A program made the position numbers and the translations under genes. A DNA stretch of 27,376 nucleotides from CAZMHN01 sp964566145 (GTDB lineage: Bacteria; Patescibacteriota; Patescibacteriia; Veblenbacterales; UBA10138), in the NCBI GenBank assembly GCA_964566145.1, contig CAZMHN010000011.1, forward strand, positions 1 to 27,376. The letters are read 5' to 3'. Below the pieces are notes generated by a model. The model was not told the DNA's origin. It searched no databases and saw only the letters and a program-made list of their open reading frames with translations. Shown one piece after another: positions 20,050 through 26,174 of the stretch (its first letter is position 1; every line of letters starts with the position of its first letter).

Positions 20050-21017
20050 CGCTTGCGCCTGAAATACGAAACCAATCCTACGACTATTACAACCATGAGC
20101 CCGAGTGCCCACGGATAGCCCCACGGCTTGCCTATCTCCGGCATGTACCGGAAATTCATGCCATAGATGCCGGTCACGACGGTCAACGGCAGGAGTATGA
20201 CCGTAACTATGGTGAGCACCTTCATCACCTCGTTCAGGCGGTTCGACACCACCGACAGGTGCGCTTCCAGCGTTGAGGACAACACGTCGCGGAACGAATC
20301 CAGCATTTCCGTAATGCGGAACAGCCGGTCATACACGTCCCGGAAGTACACCACCGTTTGCAGCGACACGAGCGAGAACTCGCTCCGCATCAGGCGGCTG
20401 AACACGTCGCGCTGAGGCGTCAGCAGCCTGCGCAACACCGTAATGCGCTTCTTGGCGGTCAGGAAGCGGTTGACCGTCTCGGTTGTGCCCGAGGTAAAGT
20501 CCCCGCTCCGGCGGAAGATGACGTCCTCAATCTGGTCTATTTCGCGGTCCAGACCGTCGAGCAAGGGGAAGTATTCGTCCACGTACCGGCTAGCCAGCTC
20601 CGCGAACAGCCGCTCCGGGGACAGGGAGTTGAGGTGCGCCCCCTCGGCCATGTGGCGGCGAACTTCATCCAGCACGCGCGACGGCCGCTGGTGGACAGTG
20701 ACCAAGGTCTTAGGCGCGACGAAGAAATCAACTTCCGAAGTTGGCAGCCGCTTCTCGCCGGATTCCACGGCGTGCAGAATGACGAACAGGTACTCCGGGA
20801 ACTGCTCGATCTTCGGGTAGTGGACATTGTCCAAGCAGTCTTCCACCGACAGATGGTGGAAGCCGAACACGTCCAACAGTATGGGTGCGTCGGCTGAAGT
20901 GAAACTCGAAATATCGACCCATAAAGGCTGTTTCTGCTTCAGCGCCCGTTCCAGGTCCGCGCGGCTGGCGCGCTCTGTGACCTGCCATTTGGCCCCCAAA
21001 GTAACGATGTGCATCAT
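20040..21017 (-). CDS. corA: CorA-family divalent cation transporter
   Basis: CorA forms a pentameric inner-membrane Mg2+ (or Co2+/Ni2+) channel. The 325-residue protein has a long cytoplasmic N-terminal funnel domain (SVEDCLDNVHYPKIEQFPEY at about 76-95), a stalk helix, the GMN selectivity signature in YGMNF (285-289) at the end of the first membrane helix (TIVTVILLPLTVVTGIYG), then a second helix (LGLMVVIVVGLVSYF) and the basic tail RRKRWL that closes the inner ring. A GAGGAGG lies about 12 nt upstream of the ATG. It follows the winged-helix gene by 6 nt. Confidence 0.95.
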   Translation of the reverse strand: MMHIVTLGAKWQVTERASRADLERALKQKQPLWVDISSFTSADAPILLDVFGFHHLSVEDCLDNVHYPKIEQFPEYLFVILHAVESGEKRLPTSEVDFFVAPKTLVTVHQRPSRVLDEVRRHMAEGAHLNSLSPERLFAELASRYVDEYFPLLDGLDREIDQIEDVIFRRSGDFTSGTTETVNRFLTAKKRITVLRRLLTPQRDVFSRLMRSEFSLVSLQTVVYFRDVYDRLFRITEMLDSFRDVLSSTLEAHLSVVSNRLNEVMKVLTIVTVILLPLTVVTGIYGMNFRYMPEIGKPWGYPWALGLMVVIVVGLVSYFRRKRWL

Positions 21018-21023
21018 AAATGT

Positions 21024-21590
21024 CTAATCCTCCTCGCCTATCTCATCCACCACCACAACCTTAGGGTTGTTCAGGATAGTGAGGATGAACTTATCGCCTA
21101 AGCTCCTGCGTTCATTATACTCTCTGGCCGAAAGCAGAGTGAAATTCAGCTCTTTGCCGACTTCGCGCTGGAACCGCTCAATGGCCCGCAGGAAAGACGA
21201 GCGGTCCACCTTTCCGACCACGATAAGATCGGTGGGTGATTGCTTGGCTCCCGTGAACACTCCCGTCAGGGCAAAGTACCTGATGCGGCCGGCCTCGCGG
21301 ACGCGCCTGACCAAATCCTGCTCCACGAGGATCTGCGACTTCAGAAGGACGGCTCTCAGCTCTTCAGCCAGAACAAATCTGCTGTTCAGCTGATAGTACT
21401 TCCTATCGCCCTGAGACGACACCTCGACCGCCCCCAATTTGGACAGGTTCGCCAATTCGCGGCGGACGGAGTTGAGTTGCTCCCCCACCTTCCGGCTTAT
21501 CTCCCGTACGTAGAACGGCGTGCTCTGATTCGTCAGGAATAGCCTAAGGAGCTTTACCCGGGTCCGTGAACCGAACAGTTGTTCTAGCAT
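21024..21590 (-). CDS. Winged-helix regulator with nucleotidyltransferase-like C-terminal domain
   Basis: This 188-residue protein starts MLEQLFGSRTRVKLLRLFL, a typical winged-helix N-terminus. The DNA-binding domain spans about 5-75, with a recognition helix near SVRRELANLSKLG and wing QGDRKYYQLN. The second half contains FALTGVFTG and PTDLIVVGKVDRSSFLRAIE, which looks like a MNT-type nucleotidyltransferase domain with only one clear acidic site (TDL). Such wHTH-NT proteins are frequent in Patescibacteria and are otherwise uncharacterised. The upstream TTG 21662 would add 24 residues of unconvincing sequence, so ATG 21590 is preferred. It heads an operon with corA and the tsaB-like gene. Confidence 0.75.
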   Translation of the reverse strand: MLEQLFGSRTRVKLLRLFLTNQSTPFYVREISRKVGEQLNSVRRELANLSKLGAVEVSSQGDRKYYQLNSRFVLAEELRAVLLKSQILVEQDLVRRVREAGRIRYFALTGVFTGAKQSPTDLIVVGKVDRSSFLRAIERFQREVGKELNFTLLSAREYNERRSLGDKFILTILNNPKVVVVDEIGEED

Positions 21591-21670
21591 GGCGCTCTGC
21601 TTAGCTGGTTCGCCCGGCCCTGAAGGGTACGGACGCGACGCGTAGTGCGTCGAGCGATGCAATGAGCTAT

Positions 21671-21699
21671 AGTATAGTCGAACACAACCACACAGTAAA
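21671..21699 (-). promoter_or_regulatory. Promoter of the wHTH-corA-tsaB-like operon
   Basis: TTTACT (21694-21699), exactly 17 bp, TATACT (21671-21676) on the minus strand. The same bases hold TATAGT on the plus strand (21668-21673 and 21673-21678), a possible -10 for the divergent gene, so the two promoters may overlap. Confidence 0.7.
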
Positions 21700-21704
21700 G
21701 CCGT

Positions 21705-23783
21705 ATGTCATCGCCGTCGACCATAATCCCAAAGGTGGCCACACTAGCCTTGCCCACGCGCGAATCCTACGTGACCGCGAGCGTGTGGCCGGGAGCGGGC
21801 GGCATTCTGTTGCTGACCGCCGAGCTAAACATGACCCCGCCAGCGCGGCAGGAACTGACCAGCGCCCTCATGGGCAAGCTGGAACACCGCTGGTCTGAAT
21901 TGTCACGCACCGGCCAAGATCTTGAACCGGACACCGTTCTTGAGCAGGTGCTCATTGAGGCGAACTCAGTGCTCAAGCTGTATGAACGCCTGCTGGGCAA
22001 TCCCCTGGCGCCGCGTTACCACGTGGCCATCTCATTCCTCAGAGGCTTGTCGGCGGCGGCGGCGGCAGTGGGACACTGCGCGGCGTTCATCGTCAGCCAG
22101 GACGGCATACTTAGCATCACCCAGCCGGAGGGAGGAACGCGGCGGCCGGCCAAGCCCGTGTTCGAGCATGTATCAAGCGGCATCATGACGCTCGGCGAAA
22201 CCCTGCTCATCGCAACGCCGGCACTCATGGATTATCTGTCTTCCGAACGGCTCCGCCAGCTCACGACCGAACATCCTCCGGGATTCAGTTTGCGCGAGAT
22301 AGAAAAATTCATGATCAGCCTCAAAGTGCACCCGCCCTTAGGGGTCATTTGCCTGAAGCCGGAACTCGCCGCCGCGGCGGGACAGGACACCGACAGCTCT
22401 CTGCAACACCTCATGAGCACGCGCGCGGCCACATCCCAGCTGCTGAAGCCGAGCTTCTGGCTGTACCTGAAGTCTAAATTCAGCCGTCACCAAGGCCTTT
22501 CCGGCGCGGAACCAACGCCGGCGCCGGAACCGGAGCCTGCCCGGCCTTTGATGCGCGACGGCTCCGAACGGCGGCCGTCGGCGCTGGCTCGCGCGGCGCG
22601 GCAGGCCGGCCGCCTCAAATGGCTTACGGACCGGGAAATGGCCAAAACCATGGTTTCCCAGTGGCTCGAGCGCCGGCTCATGCTTTGGCGCAGGCTGTCC
22701 GTCACCAAACGGATCACGCTGGCACTGGCCCTCATACTGCTTGTGGCTTTCTGCCAGAGCATTGTACAGCTCGGGAAGCGGAACCTGACCGAGAAGCAGA
22801 GCGAAGAATACAACAGTGTGATAACTGTCATCACGGAACGCCAGGCCGCGGCCGAGAGCGCCCTGATCTACCAGGACGACACCGGCGCCCGGTCGCTCTT
22901 AGACGACGCCTACGCCCTGCTTGCCACCCTGCCCCAGGACTCCCGACAGCGCGAACTCCAGTGGCGAACCTTATCGCAAAGCCTGGAGCTGACGCGGCAA
23001 CGGCTGGAACGCAAAGCGGTCATAAGCGAACTCCAGCCGTGGGCCCAGCTGCCCGTGCTCGAGAACGACGCCTGGAACCTGCTAGTGGTCAGTCCGTCTG
23101 CCGTTATCGCGGTAAGCGCGAACCGCCAGGCGGTGTCGGTCGATCAGGCCGGCAAAGTAGCTTCAATCGGCACCCTGTCTTCATCTGTCGGTACGCCTCT
23201 GCGTCTCATCTCCCTGGATAAAGAAGTGCTCGTACTTGGCACCAGCGGCCAAGCGCTCATAAACGGCAATTCCGTTTCGGATGTCCCTTCCCCACTGCCG
23301 GCCCGGGATGCGGCCTGGTACGACGGGCGCGTTTACTACCTGGACACGGAAGGAAAGGCCATATACCGAACGTCCCGCCAGGGCGCCGGTTTCGCGCCGG
23401 CCGTACGCTGGCTCAAGGCGAACCAGTCCCTGCCCGAAGGGTCAATCAGCCTGGCGGTGGACGGCTCCATATTCGTAGCCGGACCCGACAAAGTCCAGCG
23501 TTACACCAAGGGCGCAGTACAGGAATTCCCTATCCAGCCGCTGGAGCCGGCGCTCTCGGGCATCGGCTGCGTCCGCACGGACCAATCTTTCGACCTCATC
23601 TACACCTGGGAGCCATCCGGCCGCCGCCTGGCGGCGTTCGACAAGCAGGGCAAGCTCATGGTCCAAACGGTCCTGCCGGACACGGTGCGCGACGTGAGCG
23701 TAGACGGATTGCGCAAAGAAGCCTATATCCTGTCAGGCAACGCCATCTCCCGCCTGAACGTGCTGTCGGCCCTGGGCCGCTAG
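21705..23783 (+). CDS. Membrane protein with degenerate PP2C-like domain and beta-propeller
   Basis: This 692-residue protein is not recognised as a named family. Residues about 20-220 resemble a PPM/PP2C phosphatase fold: YVTASVWPGAGGILLLTAEL, AAVGHCAAFIVSQDGILSIT, and LGETLLIATPALMDYLSSERL matching the PP2C 'GD.LLLATDGL' strand with TP where TD would carry metal. No metal-binding Asp is visible, so it is probably a pseudophosphatase. A Pro/Ala/Glu linker (259-290) and basic segment precede one membrane helix (337-356). A helical part (360-430) and a C-terminal region of repeated strands with V-D-x-x-G-K turns (440-692), probably a beta-propeller, follow outside the cell. A monocistron; divergent from the wHTH operon. 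Confidence 0.8.
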   Translation: MSSPSTIIPKVATLALPTRESYVTASVWPGAGGILLLTAELNMTPPARQELTSALMGKLEHRWSELSRTGQDLEPDTVLEQVLIEANSVLKLYERLLGNPLAPRYHVAISFLRGLSAAAAAVGHCAAFIVSQDGILSITQPEGGTRRPAKPVFEHVSSGIMTLGETLLIATPALMDYLSSERLRQLTTEHPPGFSLREIEKFMISLKVHPPLGVICLKPELAAAAGQDTDSSLQHLMSTRAATSQLLKPSFWLYLKSKFSRHQGLSGAEPTPAPEPEPARPLMRDGSERRPSALARAARQAGRLKWLTDREMAKTMVSQWLERRLMLWRRLSVTKRITLALALILLVAFCQSIVQLGKRNLTEKQSEEYNSVITVITERQAAAESALIYQDDTGARSLLDDAYALLATLPQDSRQRELQWRTLSQSLELTRQRLERKAVISELQPWAQLPVLENDAWNLLVVSPSAVIAVSANRQAVSVDQAGKVASIGTLSSSVGTPLRLISLDKEVLVLGTSGQALINGNSVSDVPSPLPARDAAWYDGRVYYLDTEGKAIYRTSRQGAGFAPAVRWLKANQSLPEGSISLAVDGSIFVAGPDKVQRYTKGAVQEFPIQPLEPALSGIGCVRTDQSFDLIYTWEPSGRRLAAFDKQGKLMVQTVLPDTVRDVSVDGLRKEAYILSGNAISRLNVLSALGR

Positions 23784-23794
23784 GGTTCAAAAAT

Positions 23795-23828
23795 ATCAAC
23801 ACCCCGCAGTAGCCTGCGGGGTGTTGAT
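23795..23828. terminator. Bidirectional terminator between convergent genes
   Basis: A perfect 15-bp stem (23795-23809 with 23814-23828) with a TAGC loop lies between the PP2C-like gene and rplL. On the minus strand it is followed by ATTTTTG, a good U-tract for the rplJL operon; on the plus strand TTGATTAAAA gives weaker support. Confidence 0.9.
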
Positions 23829-23845
23829 TAAAAACGCTTCGATGG

Positions 23846-24256
23846 CTACTTCAGGGTCACCTTGGCTCCGGCCTCTTCCAATTTCTTCTTCATGGCCTCG
23901 GCCTCTTCCTTGGTTGCGCCCTCCTTGGCTATCTTCGGAGCGCCGTCCACCAGATCCCTGGCCTCCTTGAGGCCCAGTGTCGTTACCTCGCGGAGCACCT
24001 TGATGACGCCGATCTTATTGGCCCCGGCTTCGGTTATCTCCACGTTGAACGAGGTCTTTTCCTCGGCGGCCTCGCCTGCGGCTGCGCCGGCGGCCGGCAT
24101 GGCGGCAACTGCCACCGGTGCGGCCGCAGAAACACCGAACTTCTCTTCGAGCACCTTTACGAGCTCTGAAAGGTCAAGCACGGAAAGCTTCTCGATCTCG
24201 CTGACGAGACTCTTGAACTTCTCCGGCACCTGTACTTCTGACTTGTCTTCGGACAT
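23846..24256 (-). CDS. rplL: Ribosomal protein bL12 (L7/L12)
   Basis: bL12 forms dimers on the stalk and recruits translation factors. The 136-residue protein has the N-terminal dimerisation domain (VSEIEKLSVLDLSELVKVLE), a long Ala/Gly hinge (about 50-64, AAMPAAGAAAGEAA) and the conserved C-terminal domain EEKTSFNVEITEAGANKIGV, KVLREVTTLGLKEARDLVDG, ending KKLEEAGAKVTLK. The N-terminus is extended by about ten acidic residues. It is the last gene of the operon; a terminator follows 18 nt later, so rpoB is not cotranscribed. No Shine-Dalgarno; a stem-loop at 24259-24296 abuts the start codon. Confidence 0.98.
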   Translation of the reverse strand: MSEDKSEVQVPEKFKSLVSEIEKLSVLDLSELVKVLEEKFGVSAAAPVAVAAMPAAGAAAGEAAEEKTSFNVEITEAGANKIGVIKVLREVTTLGLKEARDLVDGAPKIAKEGATKEEAEAMKKKLEEAGAKVTLK

Positions 24257-24258
24257 AG

Positions 24259-24296
24259 GTTTGAATGAATTAAGAATCTAGGATAAAAATTCAAAC
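24259..24296 (-). repeat. rplJ-rplL intergenic stem-loop
   Basis: GTTTGAAT (24259-24266) pairs with ATTCAAAC (24289-24296), an 8-bp stem with a 22-nt AT-rich loop filling the entire 41-nt gap between rplJ stop and rplL start. It ends 2 nt from the ATG. Likely a processing or translation-tuning element. Confidence 0.65.
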
Positions 24297-24297
24297 G

Positions 24298-24819
24298 TTA
24301 CTTTCTCTCGGATGCGGCCCGCAAGACCTGCACCAGCCCCCTGAGATTGCCCTGCAGTACCGATGCCAGCCCGCGCATTGGCGAAGCCAGCGACCCGACC
24401 AGACGGGCCCTAAGCTCCTGCTTGCCGGGCAGCTTGGCTATCTCGGCAACGCGGCCTGCATCCACGAACTGCTGTTCCAGTACGCCGCCCAGGAGCTGCA
24501 GCTTCTCGTGCCCCTTGAGGAAAACCGCCAGCTGTTTGGCCGGCTCCACCTCATCCGAAGCACTGGCCGCTACGCTGACACTGCCTTTCATGCCATCAAC
24601 CGACACGTCCGTAAGACCGACCGCCTCAAGCACCCGCTTCAACAGCGTTTTCTTGACCACCTGGAAAGTAACTCCGGCCTTCCTGAGTTCGCGCCGCAGC
24701 TGTTCAGCTTCCTTCACTACAAGTCCGGTGAAATCGGCGAACACCACGCCCTTCGCCCCTTTCAGCGCGGCCGTAAGGTTCTGGACTTCCTCAGACTTCT
24801 TCTGCTTGGATTTTGCCAT
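24298..24819 (-). CDS. rplJ: Ribosomal protein uL10
   Basis: uL10 anchors bL12 dimers to the ribosome. The 173-residue product from ATG 24819 (MAKSKQKKSEEVQNLTAALK) contains GVVFADFTGLVVKEAEQLRR, ELRKAGVTFQVVKKTLLKR, and the C-terminal bL12-binding helices LASPMRGLASVLQGNLRGLVQVL. An in-frame upstream start at 24894 would run through the attenuator hairpin and is rejected. An L10-leader and a terminator precede the gene. No Shine-Dalgarno is visible. Confidence 0.97.
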   Translation of the reverse strand: MAKSKQKKSEEVQNLTAALKGAKGVVFADFTGLVVKEAEQLRRELRKAGVTFQVVKKTLLKRVLEAVGLTDVSVDGMKGSVSVAASASDEVEPAKQLAVFLKGHEKLQLLGGVLEQQFVDAGRVAEIAKLPGKQELRARLVGSLASPMRGLASVLQGNLRGLVQVLRAASERK

Positions 24820-24828
24820 ATGTGATAG

Positions 24829-24856
24829 ATAAAAAATCTGCGTTACTTGCCGCAGA
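24829..24856 (-). terminator. Attenuator terminator upstream of rplJ
   Basis: On the minus strand TCTGCG (24851-24856) pairs with CGCAGA (24837-24842) over an 8-nt loop, followed by six T (24831-24836). It lies between the L10-leader core and the rplJ ATG, 12 nt before the start. A second hairpin, ACTCAAGC/GCTTGAG (24867-24887 region), sits just upstream. Confidence 0.8.
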
Positions 24857-24895
24857 CCGTTCGGGCTCAAGCACAACACAGCTTGAGTGGGCACG

Positions 24896-24960
24896 CGCCT
24901 CGGTAGGCCCCTTCTCGGGTTTAGGTCCGTTCGTTGCTCCGGACACCTACGGTCTTGGGC
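24896..24960 (-). promoter_or_regulatory. Ribosomal protein L10 leader (autoregulatory RNA)
   Basis: The minus strand contains the L10-leader hallmarks AGACCGTAGGTGTCC near its start (24940-24957) and CCTACCGAGGCG at its end (24896-24907), with a GTCC/GGAC inner stem and a GAGAAGGGG segment between. CGTAGG pairs with CCTACCG. The known L10 leader (Rfam family) binds the L10(L12)4 complex and lowers expression of the operon; here an attenuator follows directly. Confidence 0.85.
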
Positions 24961-24978
24961 AAAAATTGTTACGAAATG

Positions 24979-25007
24979 ATGATATCAAACAATCAAAAAC
25001 CAGTCAA
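24979..25007 (-). promoter_or_regulatory. Promoter of the rplJL operon
   Basis: TTGACT (25002-25007), exactly 17 bp, TATCAT (24979-24984) on the minus strand. The expected start near 24972 places the L10 leader immediately at the 5' end of the transcript. Confidence 0.85.
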
Positions 25008-25012
25008 GGGCT

Positions 25013-25058
25013 CCGTAAAAAGAGACATCCGCCGCGGCAAATGGGTTGCCGTGGCGGA
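25013..25058 (-). terminator. Terminator of the lytic transglycosylase gene
   Basis: A 13-bp stem with one mismatch (25028-25040 with 25046-25058) is followed, read leftward, by TGTCTCTTTTTA. It ends 15 nt past the stop at 25073 and directly abuts the -35 box of the rplJL promoter. Confidence 0.9.
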
Positions 25059-25072
25059 TGGAATTCATGGAT

Positions 25073-26053
25073 TTACGGATGTATTAGGACTTTGGAGTTA
25101 CGGGAATTTGCCCGGCCAAAACCCACTATGACCGGCTCATGCGCCAGGTAGTTGATCGGAACGCTGATACCGGCCGGGAGCTCCGCCCTCCGCAACTGCG
25201 GATTCAGGAACAGGAATAGCTCGTAGTCATAGCCGCAAGCTTCGGACAATTGGCGCAGGGTCGTGGTCCGTGACAGCTTCTGCACCCGCCGTGAAACCGG
25301 CAAGAGCGGCTGGTGCGCTTGCATACCCGATAACTGCGGCAGCCAGTCCAAACGCTCCTCCTCGATCAGCTTCATGGCCAAAAGCCAGAACACGTACCGC
25401 ATGGTTTCCGGACGCTGGAACAGCAGGAAGTAGTCATCCGTGCCCTGCTTTTGGACGCGCGCATTGGTGGCGTAGGGTCCGGCGTTATAAGCCGCCAAGA
25501 GCAGAAGATAATCCCGGAAGTATGGCTGATGCACGGCCAGATACCTACAGCCGGCCGGTATGGATTGATAGGGATCGTACCGTTCATCCACGTATGCGTT
25601 TACAAGAAGCCCCTCCCCGGCGGCAGTCAAAGGCATGAACTGCGCTATGCCGGCGGCATCGGCCCATGACCTGGCCCAGCGGTTGAGCTCGCTCTCCCAT
25701 GCGAACATTAGTCGAAGGTCCGAATGCAGACCGCGGCTGGCAAGCTCCTGCCGTATGAGGGGCCCGTACCTTCCTTGGCGCCTTTGCGTCATGGCCAGCC
25801 AGCCCTGTCTGTCGCGGAAATAGTCCAACGCATCCTGCAAACCTTCCCGCAAGAAAGGCCTGTGCAGGTCATACGTTACGCCGCAGAACACGATTGAATC
25901 GCGCCCGTCCAGCGTGAATGGCCGGGGCGGGTCGCGTGGCCGCTCGTAAGTTGCTTTAAGCGCTACTGTACGCCTGTCATCCTGCAAACCCACGGCCAGC
26001 CAGCCTGACACGAACAGGACCGCAACAAACAACCATAAGTATCTGGTCCTCAT
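25073..26053 (-). CDS. Lytic transglycosylase (SLT/MltD-like) with LysM-like C-terminus
   Basis: The enzyme cleaves the MurNAc-GlcNAc bond of peptidoglycan, forming 1,6-anhydro ends. The 326-residue product has a signal or anchor (MRTRYLWLFVAVLFVSGWLAV), then the SLT domain: RQELASRGLHSDLRLMFAWE with catalytic Glu near 120, NRWARSWADAAGIAQFMPLT, DERYDPYQS and AAYNAGP. A C-terminal LysM-like region (TTTLRQLSEACGYDYELFLF then LNPQLRRAELPAGISVPINY) binds glycan. GGAGGATAT before ATG 26053 fixes the start. A monocistron with a promoter bearing an operator and its own terminator. Confidence 0.93.
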   Translation of the reverse strand: MRTRYLWLFVAVLFVSGWLAVGLQDDRRTVALKATYERPRDPPRPFTLDGRDSIVFCGVTYDLHRPFLREGLQDALDYFRDRQGWLAMTQRRQGRYGPLIRQELASRGLHSDLRLMFAWESELNRWARSWADAAGIAQFMPLTAAGEGLLVNAYVDERYDPYQSIPAGCRYLAVHQPYFRDYLLLLAAYNAGPYATNARVQKQGTDDYFLLFQRPETMRYVFWLLAMKLIEEERLDWLPQLSGMQAHQPLLPVSRRVQKLSRTTTLRQLSEACGYDYELFLFLNPQLRRAELPAGISVPINYLAHEPVIVGFGRANSRNSKVLIHP

Positions 26054-26105
26054 ATATCCTCCGTTATTTGTTTGTTCAGGTTCTTTTTTGATTCGTTGTA
26101 CCTGC

Positions 26106-26134
26106 ACCTTAGTAAGTACAGCTTACTATGTCAA
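26106..26134 (-). promoter_or_regulatory. Promoter with inverted-repeat operator for the transglycosylase gene
   Basis: TTGACA (26129-26134), 17 bp, TAAGGT (26106-26111) on the minus strand. The spacer is almost wholly the inverted repeat AGTAAG-tacag-CTTACT (26111-26127), a good site for a repressor or activator dimer. The -10 is weak, consistent with a regulated promoter. Confidence 0.6.
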
Positions 26135-26159
26135 AGCGGCCCGCTTGAAGCGGGCCGCT
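26135..26159 (-). terminator. Probable terminator of the alginate-lyase-like gene
   Basis: An 11-bp perfect stem AGCGGCCCGCT/AGCGGGCCGCT (26135-26145 with 26149-26159) lies 15 nt past the stop. Read leftward only TTT follows, and it overlaps the -35 of the next promoter. Confidence 0.65.
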
Positions 26160-26174
26160 CTTGCCACATCACTA

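Noticed and set aside
20050..20124. Upstream start of the tsaB-like gene
   Set aside because: These residues overlap the conserved end of corA and do not match TsaB, which begins at the YLWLN strand.
21591..21662. TTG start adding 24 residues to the winged-helix regulator
   Set aside because: The extra residues are low in similarity to anything; MLEQLFGSRTRVK is the usual start. A leaderless TTG start remains possible because the promoter ends just before it.
23795..23828. Terminator assigned only to the plus-strand gene
   Set aside because: The better U-tract is on the minus strand, after rplL; it is listed as bidirectional.
24820..24894. Upstream start of rplJ
   Set aside because: It would translate through the attenuator terminator; MAKSKQK is the normal N-terminus.
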